64,000 nucleotides of DNA from Streptomyces sp. MJM8645 (lineage in GTDB: Bacteria > Actinomycetota > Actinomycetes > Streptomycetales > Streptomycetaceae), in contig NZ_LJJF01000002.1 of assembly GCF_001625365.1 (NCBI RefSeq), forward strand, positions 1,399,501 through 1,463,500. The letters are read 5' to 3'. The position numbers and the translations under genes are program-made. How positions within the stretch are numbered: the first letter of the stretch is position 1; each line of letters opens with the position of its first letter. The notes under the pieces were generated by a model, which worked only from the letters and a program-made list of their open reading frames with translations, searched no databases and had not been told where the DNA came from. Shown here in pieces: positions 1 through 7,561 of this stretch.

Positions 1-2095
1 GGCGCGCGGTGCGCTGCAGCCCCAGTGCCACGGCGCGGGTGTTGTCGCCGGTGGCCAGGTACTCCTCCCGGATCCGGCGCACCAGGAACACCTCGTGGTC
101 CATGGACAGTCCGAACAGGACGGCGAAGACGATCACCGGCAGATACGCCTGCACGCGGCCCGTCGAGGTGAACCCGAGCAGGCCCTGGGCCCAGCCGTGC
201 TGGAACACCGCCACCGTCAGGCCGTAACTCGCCCCGGTGGCCAGGAGGTTCATCGCCACGGCCTTCAGCGGCAACAGCAGGCTGCGGAACGCGAAGACCA
301 GGTAGCACAGGGACAGCGCCAGCACGGAGCCGATCACCCACCACACCGTCGCGGACACCTCCCGCGTGATGTCCAGCAGCAGCGCGCCGAACCCGCCGAC
401 CGCGACCGGGGTGCCCGACTGGCGCAGCGGCCCGGTCAACTCCCTGATGCGACGTACCAGTTCGACGCCCGCCGGAGAGTCCGGGGCGACGGCCGGGACG
501 ACGACCACCATGGTGAGGTCGCGGCCGTTGTCGACGGTTTGGACGACGGCCGCCTGCGGCTGCGCGCGCAAGGCATCCAGGAGCGCCGGGAGCTGGGGGG
601 CGGGCCCGGTGGCGGTGTGCGGGACCAGGACGGTCACCTGGCCCGCCGCTCCGGCGAGCGCGTCGCTCTCCAGGACCGCCAGAGCCGCGCCGGAGGGGGT
701 GCCGGCCAGTGCGTGGCGTCCGAAGTCGACGCCCAGGCTCAGGCCCAGGGCCGGGGCCGCGGCAGCGCCGAGCAGGGCGAGGCCGACCAGCAGGTAGGGC
801 ACCGGACGCCGCATCAGGCGCCGCGCCCAGCGGGCCCACGGCTGCCCCTCCGCATCGCCGACGTCCTGGCGGGCCGGACGGCGGCCGGGCAGCGCGCCGC
901 GCCCCAGCCAGGAGACGGCCCCGGCGAGGCCGGCGGGCAGCAGGGTCAGCGTCGCGGCCAGGACCACGGCCGTCACCGTGCAGGTCCCGGCGGTGAGGTC
1001 GCGGAAGACCCGGGAAGGCAGCAGCAGCATGCTCGTCGCGGCGGCCGCAACCACCGCGCCGGAGTAGCAGACCGTCCGGCCGCTGGTGGCCAGCGCCCGG
1101 CCGGCGGCCTGTTCCGGTGGGGCGCCGGCGGCGATCTCCTCCTGGAAGCGGACGACGACGAACAGCGCGTAGTCGATGCCGATGCCGAGCCCCACCACCG
1201 TCACCACGGTCACCAGCAGGGTGTCGGGACGCAGCGTCGGATCGATCAGCCCCACCGCGGCGATCAGACCGAAAGTGAGCGCGATGGCGGCGCCGGCCAG
1301 CGCCACCGGGACCAGGGCCGCGCCCACCGTGCCCAGGCCCAGCAGCAGCACCACCAGGGCCAGGATCACGGCGACGCCCTCGACATCGCGTAGATCGGCG
1401 AGTTCGACGGAGCGCAGGTCGTCGTTGACCGGCGTCCTGCCGACCAGGGCGGCGCTGACCGCGCCGTCGCTGAAGTGCTGCGCCACCCGCCCCACCTGGG
1501 CCTGCTGGGCGCCGATCCGCTCCTGGCGTCTGCTCTCGTCGCCACCCAACCCGACCAGGGCGTAGGCGTTGTGAGGATCGTGGCGCAGCCGCGAGAGGGC
1601 GGCCATCAGCGCGCCGACATCGTCCGCGGGGGGCGAGGCGGCCGCCTGCTCGGCGGTCGGGAGCACGGCCACGGCCCGGACGCCGTGCTGGTGGCGCAGC
1701 GCGGCCGCGGTCCACGCGACCGTGTCGGCGTAACGGGGATCGGTGGCATCGAGCTGCTCGGAGTGGAACACCAGCAGGAGCTGCTCGGATCCCAGCAGCG
1801 GAAAGCCCCTGGCGGCCAGCCTGTCCGCCCGCACCGACTCCGATCCGTCGACGCGGACGACGGGAGCGCGCAGCGAGTACAGGAAGTGCGGCAGCAGCCC
1901 GATCGACGCGGCGACCGCCAGCAGCCAGACACCGCAGACCAGCCCCCGCCGGCGCGCCGAGAACACGCCCAGCCGGTACAGGAGGGGAGGACGCGACAGG
2001 GGGCCCGGCGCCTGCGGCGGCGCGGGTGCCGGTTGGGTGGGTACGGGTTGGGTGGGTGCGGGCTGGGTGGGGAGTGTGACCTCGTGGGCGCTCAC
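1..2095 (-). CDS. MMPL/RND family transporter, C-terminus cut by window edge
   Basis: Proton-driven exporter of the MMPL branch of the RND superfamily, inner membrane, usually moving lipids or natural products. The frame opens with GTG at 2095 and is still open at base 1, so about 698 residues are visible. After a Pro/Thr/Gln-rich cytoplasmic N-tail the first membrane segment follows RRRGLVCGVWLLAVA. The two family signatures are visible: GIGIDYALFVVVRF in the first half and FGLSMDHEVFLVRRIREEY in the second. The start overlaps the stop of the upstream phytoene-synthase-like gene by four bases (GTGA), so the two are translationally coupled and the exporter probably handles or traffics a terpenoid or membrane lipid. 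The substrate is inference. Confidence 0.9.
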   Translation of the reverse strand, partial: MSAHEVTLPTQPAPTQPVPTQPAPAPPQAPGPLSRPPLLYRLGVFSARRRGLVCGVWLLAVAASIGLLPHFLYSLRAPVVRVDGSESVRADRLAARGFPLLGSEQLLLVFHSEQLDATDPRYADTVAWTAAALRHQHGVRAVAVLPTAEQAAASPPADDVGALMAALSRLRHDPHNAYALVGLGGDESRRQERIGAQQAQVGRVAQHFSDGAVSAALVGRTPVNDDLRSVELADLRDVEGVAVILALVVLLLGLGTVGAALVPVALAGAAIALTFGLIAAVGLIDPTLRPDTLLVTVVTVVGLGIGIDYALFVVVRFQEEIAAGAPPEQAAGRALATSGRTVCYSGAVVAAAATSMLLLPSRVFRDLTAGTCTVTAVVLAATLTLLPAGLAGAVSWLGRGALPGRRPARQDVGDAEGQPWARWARRLMRRPVPYLLVGLALLGAAAAPALGLSLGVDFGRHALAGTPSGAALAVLESDALAGAAGQVTVLVPHTATGPAPQLPALLDALRAQPQAAVVQTVDNGRDLTMVVVVPAVAPDSPAGVELVRRIRELTGPLRQSGTPVAVGGFGALLLDITREVSATVWWVIGSVLALSLCYLVFAFRSLLLPLKAVAMNLLATGASYGLTVAVFQHGWAQGLLGFTSTGRVQAYLPVIVFAVLFGLSMDHEVFLVRRIREEYLATGDNTRAVALGLQRTAR

Positions 2096-3075
2096 GGGCG
2101 TACCGCAACTGCGGCGCCGACCGGCGGGTGCAGCAGGCTGCGGACCAGGATCGCCGCGGTGCGCGGTGCCGCGGTCCAGGCCTTGGCGCCCACCGCCTGG
2201 CTGCCGCGACGCTCGACCCGGTCCAGCGGTGCGCGCAGCAACGCCGCTCCGGCCTGCAAGGCCGCACGGCTGGCCGGGTGCACCAGGTCGAGGACGTCGA
2301 GGCCCTCCTCCCACAGCTCCCGTGCCCGCGAGACCTCGAAGCGCAGCAGCTCGCGCACCGCGGCACTGCTGCGCTCCGCGGCGATGTCGTCGCAGGTCAG
2401 CCCGAAGCGCTCCAGGTCCTCCAGCGGCAGGTACAGCCGGCCCATCCGCAGGTCCTCGGCGATGTCGCACACGATGTCGGTGAACTGCGCGGCCTCCCCG
2501 AGCCGGGTCATCGCCTGCTCGGCGGCGGGTGAAGGATCCTCGAAGACGCGGAGCAGGATCCGGGCCGGGGCGCCGCCCACGGCCCGCAGATAGGGCCGGA
2601 GTTCGGCGAACGTCGGGTAGTGGGCCGGGGACAGGTCCATCCGCAGGCCGTCCACGTAGGCCATCAGGTCCTCGACGCGGATGCCCCGGCTGTGCACCGT
2701 GTGCGTCAGCGCACGTGTGATCGGATCTCCCGCATTACCGTCGCCACCGCCTTCGAGAGCTGCGGTGAGGTGTTCGGCCCACCGTTCGAACTCTTCGGCC
2801 CGGCCCGGCCGGTCACCCCCGTCCACCAGCTGGTCGGCGTGCCGGCCGAACGCGTACGCCGCCCACAGGTGCGGGCGCACCGCCGGCGGCGCGCAGCAGC
2901 TCGCCGCCCAGTAGGCCCGCTCGTCCACCGAGATCAGCATCCGCCGGCAGAACTCGTACGATTCCCGCAACGTGTGATCGGTGATGCCGGCCCGGTCCAA
3001 TGACCAGCGGTCCAAATACAACGGAACTCCTACGGCGAGTGGTCGGACTGCCGCTCCGAGCCGGCGGCCGCACAT
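2092..3075 (-). CDS. Squalene/phytoene synthase family protein
   Basis: Trans-isoprenyl diphosphate synthase fold of the squalene/phytoene synthase family (327 aa), which condenses two prenyl diphosphates head to head. The first Asp-rich motif reads FGRHADQLVD and the second reads DIVCDIAEDLRMGRLYLP, matching the family's two Mg-diphosphate binding motifs. The first motif begins with DQLVD rather than the common DDxxD, so activity is likely but not certain. It is coupled by GTGA overlap to the MMPL exporter. No crtI, hopanoid cyclase or crtE is in view on the 3' side, so this is not a normal carotenoid cluster. The start at 3075 has alternatives and the N-terminus is uncertain. Confidence 0.8.
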   Translation of the reverse strand: MCGRRLGAAVRPLAVGVPLYLDRWSLDRAGITDHTLRESYEFCRRMLISVDERAYWAASCCAPPAVRPHLWAAYAFGRHADQLVDGGDRPGRAEEFERWAEHLTAALEGGGDGNAGDPITRALTHTVHSRGIRVEDLMAYVDGLRMDLSPAHYPTFAELRPYLRAVGGAPARILLRVFEDPSPAAEQAMTRLGEAAQFTDIVCDIAEDLRMGRLYLPLEDLERFGLTCDDIAAERSSAAVRELLRFEVSRARELWEEGLDVLDLVHPASRAALQAGAALLRAPLDRVERRGSQAVGAKAWTAAPRTAAILVRSLLHPPVGAAVAVRP

Positions 3076-3446
3076 CTCCTGAAGGGCCGTCCGGGTGCGG
3101 CCCCGCAGGTGGGGCGCCGAAGCGGGCTCATCGTCGCGCAGGTCGATCGGCGTGGATTTGATGACACGCCGTCATATCACGCGACCGGCCTCCCCCCACC
3201 CGGCCGCACAGAGCTGGATTCAGTTTGTCGTCTTATCGCCCGCTGGTCCGATTCCACCTGTGCAGGAACGGGCTCTTCCGTAAATGCGCCCGATGGGCAG
3301 AAAGTGAACGAAGTGACTTGATTGTGCGTCAATTGACTTTTCCCCCCGGCGATTTGCTCGATACGGCCCACGGCATTGCCTGTCCGACAATGCGCTAACC
3401 TCGTCCTGGCGTGATCACATGCCGATCTCGAATTGGGGGGAATCAC
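3076..3446. promoter_or_regulatory. Divergent intergenic region with short palindrome
   Basis: This gap separates the minus-strand phytoene-synthase-like gene from the plus-strand deacetylase. It contains an inverted repeat ATGAC-N5-GTCAT at 3161-3175 followed by an AT-richer stretch to about 3350. The repeat lies about 90 bases upstream of the minus-strand gene and could be an operator. No supported gene is seen here. Confidence 0.35.
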
Positions 3447-5381
3447 ATGGCAATCGGACGACGGCAACTCCTCACCTCCGTCGCGCTCACCGCCCTCGCC
3501 GCGCCCGTCCTGGCCAAGGGGACCGCGACCCGCGCGGCTGCGGCCGTGGGGGCGGCCGCGGCCGCAGCCTCCGGGCCGCTGTTCCTGCAGGTCGTCGCGC
3601 ACGAGGACGACGACATCCTGTTCATGAACCCGGACCTGTCCAACGCGCTCGCCAACGGCACCCCGTCCGTCACGGTGTTCGTCACCGCGGGCAACGCGAC
3701 CGGCGACCCGTGCGCCACGTCCTGCTGGGACACCGCCGGCGAGCCGCTGCGCACCTGGAACCGGCAGATGGGCGCCATCAACGCCTACTCCCGGATGACC
3801 GGGGTCGGCGACAACGACCCGGCGACCGACGAGGTCGGGCACTGGACGGCCGAGGCGTGGACGGTCGCGGGCAAGCAGGTCGAACGGTACGTCCTCAAGG
3901 GCCGGCCGGTGCACCTGATCTTCCTCAACCTGCACGACGCCGGGCTCGCCAACGTGCTGAACGGCGGCACCGACACCACGGTCGTCCCGGTCGGCAGCCC
4001 GCTGTCCGGGCCGTCGACCTACACGGCGGCGGACGTCGTCGAGGTGCTGCGGCAGCTGATGGTGACCTACCAGCCGACCGTGCTCCGGGCCCAGGACGAA
4101 CTCCCGGACAGCCGCTACTCGGGCGACCACTCGGACCACGTCTCCGCCGCGAAGTTCGCCGGCCAGGCGGCCCTGCTGTACGGCGGCCCGCTGATCCAGG
4201 TGAACTACCGGGACTACAACATCAGCGACTCCCCGGTGAACCTCGACCCGGCGACGACCGGCGCCAAGGGCGTGTTCGTCTCCGAGTACGCCAGCCACGA
4301 CCACTCGGGGAACTACTCCGACGCCTGGTACTCCCGGATGTACTACCGCTGGTCGCGGGGCACCTCCTGGGCCGGGCTGAACCAGGACGGCCGACCGCAG
4401 GTCTTCGTCGTCCGGGCCGGCGCCCTCTACACGTACTGGCGTCAGGCGGACGGCAGTTGGGGCGGTCCGGTGCGGATGGCCGATCCGGGCGGGCGACTGG
4501 CGTCGGGCATCGCGGTCGGCACCAACGCCGACGGCCGGCTGGAGGTCTTCGCCCGCCGCCTGACCGATCACCACATCATCTCCCTGCCCCAGGGCACGCC
4601 CAACGGCTGGTGGTGGAACAGCTGGGCCGACCACGGCAACCCCAACACCGGGCTCGGCAACGAGGACCAGGTCGGCGTGCCCGTGGTGGCCGGCAACCAG
4701 GACGGGCGGCTGGAACTGTTCGTCAAGAACGGCGGGGGCGGCCTCAGCAGCATCCGGCAGACCACCCCGGGCGGGGTGTGGACGGGCACGTGGACGGACC
4801 TGGGCGGCACCGACCTTCAGGACCCGGTCACCGCGATCCGCAACGGCGTCGGCGCGATCGAGGTGTTCGCCAGCACCCGCACCGGAGTCCTCGGCTGGCG
4901 GCAGGGCGCCCCGAACGGCGCCTTCGGCGGCCCTGGCCCGATCCCCGGAGCCCGGCCGGCCAGCCCGCCCAAGGCCGCGCTCGACCAGGACGGCCGCATC
5001 GAACTCGCCTACCGCGAGGCCGGCACCGGCGCGATGCTCGTCAGCTACCAGACCCGGCCCGGCGGCGAGTGGAGCCAGTCCCCGGCCCCCCTCGGCGGCG
5101 ACGGGGGAGTGGGCGAGCCGGCGGCGGCCACCGCCGGCGGACGGGTCGTCCTGTTCGAGCGCAACGGCGGCGGCGGCGTGAGCACCACCGCCCAGACCGC
5201 CCCGAACTCCGGCTACGGCGCCTGGCAGGACCTCGGCGGCACCGTCCTCGACTACCCGGCCGCGCTCGTCGACGGCGGCGGTGTCCTCCACGTGTTCGCG
5301 ATCGGTTCGGACGGCCGCGTCTACTACCGCGCGGGCACGACGCCCACCACCTTCGGCGGCTGGCAGGGCCTGCCGGTCTGA
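3447..5381 (+). CDS. Secreted PIG-L family deacetylase with C-terminal PLL-like repeats
   Basis: Zn-dependent N-acetylglucosaminyl deacetylase of the PIG-L/LmbE family, exported. A Tat/Sec-like signal (MAIGRRQLLTS, then an Ala-rich stretch) covers about residues 1-40. The metal motif VVAHEDDDILF lies near residue 53 and the family's second HxxH-type element appears in GDHSDHVSAAKFAGQAA. From about residue 305 to the end, repeats of the form NQDGRxEVFxxxxxGxxxxxWQ resemble PLL/photopexin-like lectin repeats and presumably bind glycans. The start ATG at 3447 follows a GGGGGG ribosome site, and a longer frame upstream adds residues with no signal. Total 644 aa. The likely substrates are cell-wall or environmental amino sugars (inference). 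Confidence 0.85.
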   Translation: MAIGRRQLLTSVALTALAAPVLAKGTATRAAAAVGAAAAAASGPLFLQVVAHEDDDILFMNPDLSNALANGTPSVTVFVTAGNATGDPCATSCWDTAGEPLRTWNRQMGAINAYSRMTGVGDNDPATDEVGHWTAEAWTVAGKQVERYVLKGRPVHLIFLNLHDAGLANVLNGGTDTTVVPVGSPLSGPSTYTAADVVEVLRQLMVTYQPTVLRAQDELPDSRYSGDHSDHVSAAKFAGQAALLYGGPLIQVNYRDYNISDSPVNLDPATTGAKGVFVSEYASHDHSGNYSDAWYSRMYYRWSRGTSWAGLNQDGRPQVFVVRAGALYTYWRQADGSWGGPVRMADPGGRLASGIAVGTNADGRLEVFARRLTDHHIISLPQGTPNGWWWNSWADHGNPNTGLGNEDQVGVPVVAGNQDGRLELFVKNGGGGLSSIRQTTPGGVWTGTWTDLGGTDLQDPVTAIRNGVGAIEVFASTRTGVLGWRQGAPNGAFGGPGPIPGARPASPPKAALDQDGRIELAYREAGTGAMLVSYQTRPGGEWSQSPAPLGGDGGVGEPAAATAGGRVVLFERNGGGGVSTTAQTAPNSGYGAWQDLGGTVLDYPAALVDGGGVLHVFAIGSDGRVYYRAGTTPTTFGGWQGLPV

Positions 5382-5486
5382 CCGTCCCGCCTCCGCCCCG
5401 CTCGGGGCCCGGCTCCGGCTGGGCTCCGAGCAGGGCCCCGAGCGGGACGCGGCCGTGTGCGGGCCGTCGCGTCTGCCCGTGGCGAA

Positions 5487-5501
5487 TCTGCGGCGGGCAG
5501 A
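5487..5501. promoter_or_regulatory. PopR-box-like palindrome upstream of clpP3
   Basis: TCTGC-N5-GCAGA at 5487-5501 matches the core of the TTCTGCC-N3-GGCAGAA palindrome I recall as the PopR target at the Streptomyces lividans clpP3 promoter. With flanking bases 11 of 14 positions agree. It lies 113 bases upstream of the clpP3 start. The popR gene is next door, which supports the assignment. Confidence 0.6.
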
Positions 5502-5556
5502 GAAAACGCATCCGGAGGTCTCCCGAGGTCAAGAGTGGAGTCGAGGGCAAGCCCGC

Positions 5557-5602
5557 CTCGACACCTCGACGCCTCGACACCTCGACACCTCGGCATCTCG
5601 AC
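5557..5602. repeat. Octanucleotide tandem repeat in clpP3 leader
   Basis: CTCGACAC repeats with drift (CTCGACGC, CTCGGCAT) for nearly six units, ending just before the AAGGAG ribosome site of clpP3. The array lies between the PopR-like box and the start codon, inside the probable 5' untranslated leader. Confidence 0.7.
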
Positions 5603-5613
5603 AAGGAGACCGG

Positions 5614-6252
5614 ATGACTCCCCTCACCACGCTCGCGCCCCGCGCGGAGGAGGGCGGTACGCCGCCCAGCCGCTTCGACGACCACCTCGCGGCGCAGCTG
5701 CTCGCCCAGCGGATCGTCCTCCTCGGCACCCAGGTCGACGACGTGTCGGCCAACCGGGTGTGCGCGCAGCTGCTCCTGCTGTCGGCGGAGGACCCGCGCA
5801 CCGACATCGGCCTCTACGTCAACAGCCCCGGCGGGTCGGTCACCGCGGGGCTCGCCATCTACGACACCATGCGGCTCATCCCGAACGACGTCTCGACGCT
5901 GGTGATGGGGTTCGCCGCCAGCATGGGCCAGTTCCTGGTCACCGTGGGGGCGCCCGGCAAGCGGCTCGCGCTGCCGAACGCGCGGATCATGATGCACCAG
6001 CCCTCGGCGGGCATCGGCGGCACCGCCTCCGACATCGAGATCCAGGCGGAGAACCTCCAGTTCACCAAGAAGGCCATCGAGCGGATCACCGCCGAGCACA
6101 CCGGGCAGAGCGAGGAGACGATCGCGCGCGACGGCGACCGGGACCGCTGGTTCACGGCCGAGCAGGCCAGGGAGTACGGGATCGTGGACCGGGTGGTGGA
6201 GTCGGTCGCCGACATCCGCCCGGCCGCGTCGCGCCGACGGATGGGGCTGTGA
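5614..6252 (+). CDS. clpP3: ATP-dependent Clp protease proteolytic subunit ClpP3
   Basis: Serine peptidase subunit of the Clp protease (212 aa), forming barrel chambers fed by Clp ATPases in the cytosol. The catalytic triad is complete: Ser103 in GFAASMGQF, His128 in MMHQP and Asp177 in DRDRWF. ATG at 5614 follows AAGGAG at 5602-5607. The gene lies one base upstream of clpP4 and opposite popR. In Streptomyces this second clpP operon is silent until ClpP1P2 function falls and PopR accumulates. Assignment to the P3 slot rests on the pairing with a P4-type partner and popR. Confidence 0.93.
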   Translation: MTPLTTLAPRAEEGGTPPSRFDDHLAAQLLAQRIVLLGTQVDDVSANRVCAQLLLLSAEDPRTDIGLYVNSPGGSVTAGLAIYDTMRLIPNDVSTLVMGFAASMGQFLVTVGAPGKRLALPNARIMMHQPSAGIGGTASDIEIQAENLQFTKKAIERITAEHTGQSEETIARDGDRDRWFTAEQAREYGIVDRVVESVADIRPAASRRRMGL

Positions 6253-6253
6253 C

Positions 6254-6856
6254 ATGGGGTCGTACACGGTTCCCTACGTGATCGAGCGGACCGCGCAGGG
6301 CGAGCGCTCCTACGACGTCTTCAGCCGGCTGCTGAACGAGCGGATCATCTTCCTCGGCACCGAGATCGACGACGGGGTCGCCAACGTGGTCATCGCGCAG
6401 CTCCTGCACCTGGAGTCGGAGAGCCCGGAACGCGAGATCTCGATCTACCTCAACTCGCCTGGTGGATCGTTCACTTCGCTGATGGCGATCTACGACACGA
6501 TGACGTTCGTGCAGGCGCCGATCTCCACGTTCTGCGTCGGTCAGGCGGCGTCGACGGCGGCGGTGCTGCTGGCCGGCGGAGACCCCGGGCGGCGGTTCGT
6601 GCTCCAGCACGCGCGGGTGCTGCTCGGCCAGCCGGCCAGCGGTGGCCGGCAGGGGACGGTGTCCGACCTCAGCCTCGCGGCGAAGGAGATGGTCCGCACC
6701 CGCTCGCAGGTGGAGGAGGTGCTGTCCCGGCACACCCGGCACGACGTGGCGACGCTGCGCGCGGACATGGACCGGGACAAGGTGTTCACCGCCGAGGAGG
6801 CCGTCGCCTACGGGCTCGCCGACGAGGTGCTGAGCCGACGGCTCGCGTTCGGCTGA
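6254..6856 (+). CDS. clpP4: ClpP4 proteolytic subunit, catalytic His replaced by Gly
   Basis: Second ClpP subunit (200 aa), probably assembling with ClpP3. Ser100 is in place (GQAASTAAVLL) and the DRDKVF Asp region is present. The position exactly 25 residues after the Ser, where ClpP3 has His128 (MMHQP), is Gly125 here (VLLGQP). By sequence the triad is broken, so this subunit may be a structural or regulatory ring. The start at 6254 sits one base after the clpP3 stop, so the two are co-translated. I believe a similar LLGQP sequence occurs in other Streptomyces ClpP4 proteins but cannot check here. Confidence 0.9.
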   Translation: MGSYTVPYVIERTAQGERSYDVFSRLLNERIIFLGTEIDDGVANVVIAQLLHLESESPEREISIYLNSPGGSFTSLMAIYDTMTFVQAPISTFCVGQAASTAAVLLAGGDPGRRFVLQHARVLLGQPASGGRQGTVSDLSLAAKEMVRTRSQVEEVLSRHTRHDVATLRADMDRDKVFTAEEAVAYGLADEVLSRRLAFG

Positions 6857-6927
6857 CTCCGCGCGGCCGTGGCCGGTACGGCGGGGTGCACCACCGTCGT
6901 ACCGGCCGTCGGCCGGGTCAGGCCAGG

Positions 6928-7425
6928 TCAGGCGGCGAGGCAGAGCCCGTCGTACTGCCCCGTGGGCGACGTGCGGCCCCGGTCCAACCGGCTTTGGCCC
7001 ACCTGACTGCGGCCCACCCCGCTCCGGCCCACCAGGCCTCGGCCCGTCTGGCTCCGGGTGTGTCGGGTCAGCTCGTCCTGGGCGAGCGAGAGCAGGTCGG
7101 CGAGGCCGAGTCCGAGGGCGCGGGCGGCGGCCGCGAGGACCTCGGAGGAGGCCTCCTTGCGCCCGCGCTCCAACTCCGACAGGTACGGGATCGAGATCCG
7201 GGCCGCCTCCGCCACGTCCTTCAACGTCCTTTCCTGGGCGAGCCGTTCGCGGCGCATCGCATCGCCGACGAGGTCGCGCCACAGGGGTTCCCTCGGCGCG
7301 GGCGCCGGCGCCGGTGGCGCTCCCGCCGGCCGCTGCGGGGCGCGGGTCGCCCCGCCGGAACCGGGCGACGAGGTGTGCGGGCGCAGGGGGATGACGCGGG
7401 CTTCGTTCGGCGCATGAGTGCTCAC
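6928..7425 (-). CDS. popR: PopR-like HTH activator of clpP3clpP4
   Basis: XRE-type DNA-binding regulator (165 aa) of the ClgR/PopR group. The helix-turn-helix lies around residues 55-110 (RLAQERTLKDVAEAARISIPYLSELERGRKE). The C-terminus ends CLAA. PopR in S. lividans is degraded by ClpP1P2 and the terminal alanines are the recognition tag, so the LAA end fits a self-destructing activator. It is convergent with clpP4, 71 bases apart. The start is GTG at 7425 behind a GGAGGG stretch with short spacing. A TTCTGCC half-site at 7470-7476 could mediate autoregulation. Confidence 0.85.
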   Translation of the reverse strand: MSTHAPNEARVIPLRPHTSSPGSGGATRAPQRPAGAPPAPAPAPREPLWRDLVGDAMRRERLAQERTLKDVAEAARISIPYLSELERGRKEASSEVLAAAARALGLGLADLLSLAQDELTRHTRSQTGRGLVGRSGVGRSQVGQSRLDRGRTSPTGQYDGLCLAA

Positions 7426-7469
7426 CCCTCCAGCCTAGGGATCCGGGGCGTCGGGGGAAGGGAGTGGCG

Positions 7470-7483
7470 TTCTGCCCTGGGTG
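7470..7483. promoter_or_regulatory. Possible PopR half-site upstream of popR
   Basis: TTCTGCC at 7470-7476 is a perfect left arm of the PopR palindrome, but the right arm (GGTGAAG) is poor. It lies 45 bases upstream of the popR start on the minus strand. It could be chance. Confidence 0.3.
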
Positions 7484-7561
7484 AAGCCGTCCGGGCCGCC
7501 CGGCCGGGCCCGTGGCCGTCGAACTCGCCACGGGCCCGGCCGGGTTCCGCCACGCGTGCCG

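Noticed and set aside
3177..5291. Very long minus-strand open frame opposite the PIG-L gene
   Set aside because: Antisense shadow of a strongly supported gene; composition is Gly/Val/Arg-rich with no domain. GC-rich codon bias produces such frames.
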